Origin: JAHFRG01 sp036522275
GTDB lineage: Bacteria > Pseudomonadota > Gammaproteobacteria > Burkholderiales > JAHFRG01
DNA length: 8,941 nt
Direction of reading: 5' to 3'
NCBI GenBank assembly: GCA_036522275.1
Contig: DATDGC010000015.1
Coordinates: forward strand, 1-8,941
Both the position numbers and the translations under genes were made by a program. Each line of letters opens with the position of its first letter. Positions within the stretch are counted from its first letter, which is position 1. Below, piece after piece: positions 4,930 to 8,941 of the stretch. The notes beneath the pieces were generated by a model that was given only the letters and a program-made list of their open reading frames with translations, did no database searches and was not told the origin of the DNA.

Positions 4930-6015
4930 GTGATCCGCAAATTTCTCGTTGTACCACCTTGGAGTCTTGTCATACCGGTCGCGGCTTGCGTCGTGCTCGT
5001 AGCGGTTTGGGCGCAGCCACTTGGCTGGATTCTTCTTCCTTTGGTCTTCGCTGCGCTCATAGCGGCGGTGCTTGTCGGTGTGCATCACGCCGAAGTTGTC
5101 GCGCTTCGGGTCGGAGAGCCCTTCGGCACGCTGATTCTCGCCATGGCCGTCACCGTCATCGAGCTGGCGTTGATCGGCTCAATAATGCTGTCTGGCAGTC
5201 CGGTAGCCAGCACCCTCGCCCGCGATACGTTGTTCGCTACCGTGATGATTGTGTGCAATGGCGTGGTGGGCCTGTGCCTACTGATGGGTGCTATACGGCA
5301 CCACGTACTCGCGTTTCGAGTCGAGGGAGCCGGCCACGCCCTGTCAGTGCTCGTACCCCTCACGACACTGACGCTGGTACTGCCGACATTTACAACCACG
5401 ACGACCGGACCGACGTACTCGTCGGCACAGCTCGCATTCGTCGGTGTTTCGTCGTTGGTCCTATACGGCGTATTCGTGTTTGTGCAGACCGTGCGCCATC
5501 GGGATTACTTCCTTCCAGTCGGGATCGAGGCCGAGGACCAGCACGCTGCGCTACCCTCGGTTCCGCTTGCGTTGACGAGTCTAGGCTTGCTGCTCGTCTC
5601 TCTTGTCGCCGTTGTCGGTCTTGCCAAGAAGCTTGCGCCAAGCATCGAAGCCGGGGTCCGGGCAGTAAGCGCACCGGCCGCGGTCGTCGGCATCGTCATT
5701 GCACTGTTGGTCCTTCTGCCCGAAACGTGGGCTGCTCTCCGGGCCGCTACCCGCAATCGAATGCAGACAAGTCTCAACCTCGCGCTCGGTTCGGCGCTCG
5801 CCACAATTGGCCTGACCATCCCGGCGGTAGCTGCTCTATCAGTCATGCTCGCGCTGCCGTTGGAGCTCGGCCTGCCTCCGACGGAGGCAGTGCTACTGGC
5901 GCTGACGCTGTTGGTATCCACAATTACCCTGGCCAGTGGTCGCTCGACCGTTCTGCACGGAGCGGTGCACCTGATATTGTTCGGCGCGTTTCTCTTTCTT
6001 GCTGTTGTGCCCTGA
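4930..6015 (+). CDS. chaA: Calcium/proton antiporter, ChaA type
   Basis: 361 aa, GTG start at 4930 with GAGGGAG at 4914-4920. ChaA-type proteins of the CaCA superfamily exchange Ca2+ (and in E. coli Na+ or K+) for protons at the inner membrane, mainly at alkaline pH. About eleven hydrophobic segments are visible. The first CaCA repeat is HHAEVVALRVGEPFGTLILAMAVTVIELALI (52-82), with Glu78 in the membrane. A mid-protein loop carries the family-typical QTVRHRDYFLP (186-196). The second repeat is LLPETWAALRAATRNRMQTSLNLALGSALATIGLTIP (262-298), with Glu265 and Asn283. Length and ends match the family, so the gene looks intact. It follows the zinc-ribbon gene on the same strand after 98 bp; co-transcription is possible but not shown. 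Confidence 0.93.
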   Translation: MIRKFLVVPPWSLVIPVAACVVLVAVWAQPLGWILLPLVFAALIAAVLVGVHHAEVVALRVGEPFGTLILAMAVTVIELALIGSIMLSGSPVASTLARDTLFATVMIVCNGVVGLCLLMGAIRHHVLAFRVEGAGHALSVLVPLTTLTLVLPTFTTTTTGPTYSSAQLAFVGVSSLVLYGVFVFVQTVRHRDYFLPVGIEAEDQHAALPSVPLALTSLGLLLVSLVAVVGLAKKLAPSIEAGVRAVSAPAAVVGIVIALLVLLPETWAALRAATRNRMQTSLNLALGSALATIGLTIPAVAALSVMLALPLELGLPPTEAVLLALTLLVSTITLASGRSTVLHGAVHLILFGAFLFLAVVP

Positions 6016-6016
6016 C

Positions 6017-6037
6017 GGCTTGAACGCTGCTTAAGCC
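6017..6037. repeat. Weak hairpin after chaA
   Basis: GGCTT (6017-6021) pairs with AAGCC (6033-6037) just after the stop. The stem is short and no T-run follows, so a terminator is doubtful. Confidence 0.2.
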
Positions 6038-6104
6038 AATTCCTCCTAATGTACAGCGCCCGTATACCGCCCAACCTGCCGTTACAGCGGACGCGCTCCT
6101 GAAC

Positions 6105-6265
6105 GCGAACGTTGAACGTCTGCTTTCAGAAACGGGCGATGACCGCTTTGTGTCGGGAAGCGACTCTTGACAAACGATCAGTTACCGGCCAAAACCGGAC
6201 ATTGGCGAGAGGTCGTAATCAATCGGTAGCCTGAGCGATTTGAGCCCCACTCGGCTCCCCGAGCA
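6105..6265 (+). repeat. Dispersed repeat copy B (longest copy)
   Basis: This fills much of the 277-bp gap between chaA and the lipoprotein gene. In order: GAACGTCTGCTTTCAG, a GACCGCTTTG-GTCG module, a CGACTCTTGACAAACG segment, the core CCGGCCAAAACCGGACA (6185-6201), GGCGAGA, TAGCCTGAG, and GGCTCCCCGAG. Bases 6158-6206 are identical to 8083-8131 over 49 bp. The right half (6185-6265) aligns with copy A at 403-483. No coding potential was found here. Confidence 0.75.
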
Positions 6266-6292
6266 AGGCAAAACCCGGCACTAAAACAAGAT

Positions 6293-7807
6293 TCAACGTG
6301 GACAGTTTTTGTCTGCCTCCTGTGCCGAGGTTTTGAAGGGATAGTAACTCCAAGACGATTCAAGAAATTTCATATACGCCAAGCCGCCTCCTACGAAGCT
6401 TCGTTTAGGCCGGCGCAGATCCCAAGGGTCACCGCCAAGAGGATACGTTCCTGCCCATTCGGTGACTCGATAACGCGAATCGAGCTTGAATCTGGCGCGG
6501 ACTGTCCAAAAATACTCGGCGCAGGGCTCCAAAGGCTGTTCCAACTGGTGATAAGGCGCGGCTAATCCTTTACGCAGATAAATCTGTTCGCCTGGTACCA
6601 AGACTAGTTCCGCTGGCAAAGCATGATAAACCTTCAACTCGTAAGTCACGTCAGTAACCTGCTTTTGCGCTTCACTTGTTTGCAGATCATCAGGCCATGG
6701 AAACGGTTCCCATTGCAGCGTGGGTTGCAGCTCTTTTATCTTGACGAATTCAACATTGCCCCAACTTCTGTTCGGTTTACTTGCAAATAGTGCTTCACAT
6801 TTAAAACAGTGTCGCACCTCGGGATATTCCGCTCGCAGAACATAGAGAGGAAAATTTGAGCCCGCTTGCTTTTCTATGGATTCCCTCTGGATCACAAGCT
6901 GTTGAGTGCCCTCGGACTGGACTTCAGGCTTGGGTCGCGATGGGTAATAGAGCAAAAACATTTCGTCTACTACTTCCTCAGCAATTTGCTGATAGCCTCG
7001 CTCAAGCGCGGCATTAAATCGCTGCAAGTTATTGTCCGCCCACTCGGAAAGTTTGTGTGCCTTGCTTCTGAATGCGTAATCTAGAACAGTGAGTGCCTGG
7101 CCGTCCTTGACTCTAACTAAACGGGCGCGAGCTCTTATAACCAGGCTAAGAGGCGGGTCGGGCTCTAAAAATCCGCCACCTTCAGTGCCCACGCTTAAGA
7201 CGCTAACCTCAAGAATCTTATCTACCTTCTGGCTGGCCAGAGCTTGATAATTAAATTGTTCATCAGGTGAGGTGGGGCCAGTTTCTGCAAACGCAACAAC
7301 TGTAATTGCAACTTCTTCCCTTGCGTATTTCACCACATGCTCACGCATCGACTCTTGAAACTTAAGCTCTGCGAAGACTGCTTGTGCTTTGGCTTTTGTG
7401 TCCTCAACTTTTTCCGCGGGCTCCGCTTCCAGTGCACCTGACACCCCACCTACTATCGCGCCCACCGTGGCCCCTGCCGCCATAAGTAAAAGTTGCAACA
7501 AAGCAACGACACCGCATATAGATCCTCCTGAGCAGCTACCACCTCCAGAAAAGAGATTTGCGCCAGTCAAAGCGCCTTTTCCGGCCCCTTTCAAAGCACC
7601 CGTCCCCTTTCCCGAGGTTATGTCCTCAAGCCCGATTACGGGATCAAAGCGCGCTGTCGCCACCCCGACGGTTCCAATTTCAGCGATTTCTTGCTCCGGC
7701 ACAACCGAAGACGAAGGTCTTAAAGCGGTGGAAACACAGCCAGACTGAAAGACTAGCGAAACGATGCACAGCCAGGCAATGATGTAATTGCGTTTTCCAT
7801 ATCTCAT
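6293..7807 (-). CDS. Large lipoprotein with glycine-rich hydrophobic segment, unknown function
   Basis: 504 aa from ATG 7807, chosen over ATG 7843 because GGGAGG lies 6 bp upstream and a signal peptide starts there. Residues 1-23 end in VFQSG before Cys24, a slightly unusual lipobox, so it is probably a lipoprotein of the cell envelope. Residues ~66-125 are very rich in Gly and Ala (GALKGAGKGALTG, then AAGATVGAIVGGVSGAL), a glycine-zipper-like stretch that may insert in a membrane, with Cys92 and Cys98 within it. A middle alpha/beta part (~140-310) follows. Residues ~370-470 (LQPTLQWEPFPWP, then VTYELKVYHA and AEYFWTVRARFKL...EWAGTYP) look like a fibronectin-III-type or other beta-sandwich fold. 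I do not recognise the family. Possible roles are envelope assembly or binding; this is inference. It is transcribed alone. Confidence 0.82.
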   Translation of the reverse strand: MRYGKRNYIIAWLCIVSLVFQSGCVSTALRPSSSVVPEQEIAEIGTVGVATARFDPVIGLEDITSGKGTGALKGAGKGALTGANLFSGGGSCSGGSICGVVALLQLLLMAAGATVGAIVGGVSGALEAEPAEKVEDTKAKAQAVFAELKFQESMREHVVKYAREEVAITVVAFAETGPTSPDEQFNYQALASQKVDKILEVSVLSVGTEGGGFLEPDPPLSLVIRARARLVRVKDGQALTVLDYAFRSKAHKLSEWADNNLQRFNAALERGYQQIAEEVVDEMFLLYYPSRPKPEVQSEGTQQLVIQRESIEKQAGSNFPLYVLRAEYPEVRHCFKCEALFASKPNRSWGNVEFVKIKELQPTLQWEPFPWPDDLQTSEAQKQVTDVTYELKVYHALPAELVLVPGEQIYLRKGLAAPYHQLEQPLEPCAEYFWTVRARFKLDSRYRVTEWAGTYPLGGDPWDLRRPKRSFVGGGLAYMKFLESSWSYYPFKTSAQEADKNCPR

Positions 7808-7919
7808 GTTCGCCTCCCGCAGAGCGTGCCGTGTTCCACTCATAATCTCTAGCCGACCTGAATGAATATTGAGTGGTTCGCAGCAGTCCTACGAGCTTAA
7901 TGATAGCCCACGCTTTCTT

Positions 7920-7954
7920 GCTTAGCCACCTAATGAACGGAAGCTTTGCTAAGC
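7920..7954. repeat. Inverted repeat upstream of the lipoprotein gene
   Basis: GCTTAGC (7920-7926) and GCTAAGC (7948-7954) form a perfect 7-bp stem with a 21-nt loop, in the divergent gap between the lipoprotein and carbonic anhydrase genes. It could be an operator; no -35/-10 pair could be placed with confidence. The remaining sequence of this 502-bp gap (7808-8309) is repeat copy C plus unassigned DNA. Confidence 0.3.
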
Positions 7955-8019
7955 TTGTTCAAACCGGTTCGCAAATTAAAATGGGCAGCGACAAGGACCC
8001 TTATTTTCCAATTGGTTTT

Positions 8020-8170
8020 CCGACCGGGCTCGAACGAAGGGAAGAGATTAACCGTCAGCCCGAATGTCTACTTTGGGTCGATAAGCGACTCTTGACAAAC
8101 GATCAGTTACCGGCCAAAACCGGACATTGGCCGATGTTACCGGCAATCCGCCCCTAGCAAGTCATATCCC
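8020..8170 (+). repeat. Dispersed repeat copy C
   Basis: In order: GGGCTCGAAC (complement of a T-arm-like sequence); GATTAACCGTCAGC, aligning with the tRNA-Asn-like part of copy D; CTTTGGGTCGATAAGCG; a 49-bp block (8083-8131) identical to copy B; and AAGTCATATCC (8159-8169), which is also in copy A at 428-438. This copy joins the D-type and B-type halves and is the best guide to the full unit. Confidence 0.7.
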
Positions 8171-8173
8171 CAT

Positions 8174-8193
8174 GTTGCTCACGCTAGCGCAAC
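8174..8193. repeat. 20-bp inverted repeat upstream of the carbonic anhydrase gene
   Basis: GTTGC (8174-8178) pairs with GCAAC (8189-8193) around the palindrome CGCTAGCG (8182-8189). It lies about 115 bp before the start codon and could be an operator. Confidence 0.25.
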
Positions 8194-8309
8194 CAGCGGA
8201 AACACAGTAGAGTATCAACGCACCTGGTACAAAAAATCGGTCAGTTCAGGGCGTGCTCGGAGCGCAACGTTCATTCAGCACAAAAGGATTGCAAAAAGGA
8301 GGCAAGATC

Positions 8310-8941
8310 ATGTGCGACAAACTTGAATATCTTCGGGACTGGGGCGGTTCAGGGCGTCGAAATTTTCTCAAGGCGACGGGCGCCGCGACCGCGCTCGGGC
8401 TTATCGGTGGCGGTCTCTTTATGGAGCCGGCCCGCGCCGATGCACTGACCAAGGAAAAGCGCGACAAGATGACGCCGGAACAGATCATCGAGCTGATGAA
8501 GAAAGGGAACGAGCGCTTCCGGAAAGGAGAGAGGAAAGACCGCAATTACCTAAGGGAACAGAGGGCGAGCGCCAAGGGTCAGCATCCCGCGGCGGTTCTC
8601 CTCACCTGTATTGACTCACGCGCGCCGGCCGAAGTGATCATGGACCTCGGCATTGGTGATATCTTCAATTGCCGGGTAGCCGGCAACGTCGAAAACGAAG
8701 ACATTCTGGGCAGCATGGAGTTCGCCTGCAAACTGGCCGGTGCAAAGGTTGTGCTGGTGATGGGGCACACTAAATGCGGTGCGGTGAAAGGTGCTATCGC
8801 CAACGCGGAGTTGGGCAATCTCACCGGACTGCTGGCCAAGATCAAACCCGCGGTGCAGGCAACGACGTACACAGGTGAGCGCTCGGCGACAAACTACCAT
8901 TTTGTGGATGCCGTGGCACGCAAGAACGTCGAGATAACGAT
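8310..8941 (+). CDS. Tat-exported beta-carbonic anhydrase, 5' part (3' end outside window)
   Basis: Starts at ATG 8310 with an excellent AAAGGAGG site at 8295-8302 and stays open to the window edge (210 codons). Beta-carbonic anhydrases hydrate CO2 to bicarbonate using zinc. Residues 15-21, GRRNFLK, form a twin-arginine motif followed by a hydrophobic stretch and ARA (41-43), so the folded enzyme should reach the periplasm through Tat. The catalytic domain begins near 56. LLTCIDSR gives the zinc ligand Cys100 and the Asp102-Arg104 pair; the RVAGN motif is at 122-126; MGHTKCGAV gives His153 and Cys156, the other zinc ligands. All active-site residues visible in this part are intact. No bicarbonate transporter or other CO2 gene is in view. 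Confidence 0.95.
   Translation, partial: MCDKLEYLRDWGGSGRRNFLKATGAATALGLIGGGLFMEPARADALTKEKRDKMTPEQIIELMKKGNERFRKGERKDRNYLREQRASAKGQHPAAVLLTCIDSRAPAEVIMDLGIGDIFNCRVAGNVENEDILGSMEFACKLAGAKVVLVMGHTKCGAVKGAIANAELGNLTGLLAKIKPAVQATTYTGERSATNYHFVDAVARKNVEIT

Noticed and set aside
4765..6074. Long open frames opposite and alongside chaA, including frames of 354 and 189 codons
   Set aside because: Their products are arginine- or serine-rich with no recognisable motif. They are shadows of the GC-rich chaA gene, whose own frame matches the antiporter family throughout.
8092..8126. A promoter starting at TTGACA in repeat copies B and C, and at 2181 near copy D
   Set aside because: No TATAAT-like sequence lies 16-18 bp downstream in any of the three places; the TTGACA in B and C belongs to the conserved repeat.
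7873..8157. A 94-codon plus-strand gene between the lipoprotein and carbonic anhydrase genes
   Set aside because: Its second half is repeat copy C, there is no ribosome binding site, and the product has no recognisable feature.

Overview
The window reads as chromosomal DNA of a Gram-negative bacterium, most likely a proteobacterium (beta or gamma). The signs are fairly GC-rich coding sequence, a lipoprotein, a Tat-exported enzyme, a FecR-domain exported protein, and ArfB and ChaA homologues of proteobacterial type. No rRNA, intact tRNA, transposase, integrase, CRISPR array or phage gene was found. Nine protein genes are supported, two of them cut by the window edges.

Layout, left to right: the 3' end of a YHYH-domain gene (+); a small exported helical protein (+); a FecR-domain exported protein (-); a membrane-anchored MsrB methionine sulfoxide reductase (-), preceded by two tiny ORFs; a small four-helix membrane protein (+); ArfB, a ribosome-rescue peptidyl-tRNA hydrolase (-); a 76-aa zinc-ribbon protein (+); a ChaA-type calcium/proton antiporter (+); a 504-aa lipoprotein of unknown function (-); and the 5' part of a Tat-exported beta-carbonic anhydrase (+).

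The genes do not form an obvious pathway or a long operon. Most are single genes with 100-500 bp gaps and frequent strand changes. Several products act at or outside the inner membrane (MsrB, FecR protein, lipoprotein, carbonic anhydrase, ChaA, the helical protein), but I infer no shared system from that.

The most unusual material is between the genes. Almost every gap holds pieces of one degenerate dispersed repeat family with the core CCGGCCAAAACCGGACA. Two copies 1.9 kb apart share 49 identical bases, and some copies carry a module resembling the 3' half of tRNA-Asn. The small membrane-protein gene is flanked by a 60-bp direct repeat (51/60 identical). Two further loci carry clustered TTATCCCAAC motifs at 19- and 22-bp spacing. 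One is a long imperfect hairpin and the other ends in GTTAGGC just upstream of a small ORF. Both recall recombination sites of integron or tyrosine-recombinase type, but this is unproven. No clear new multi-gene system was found.
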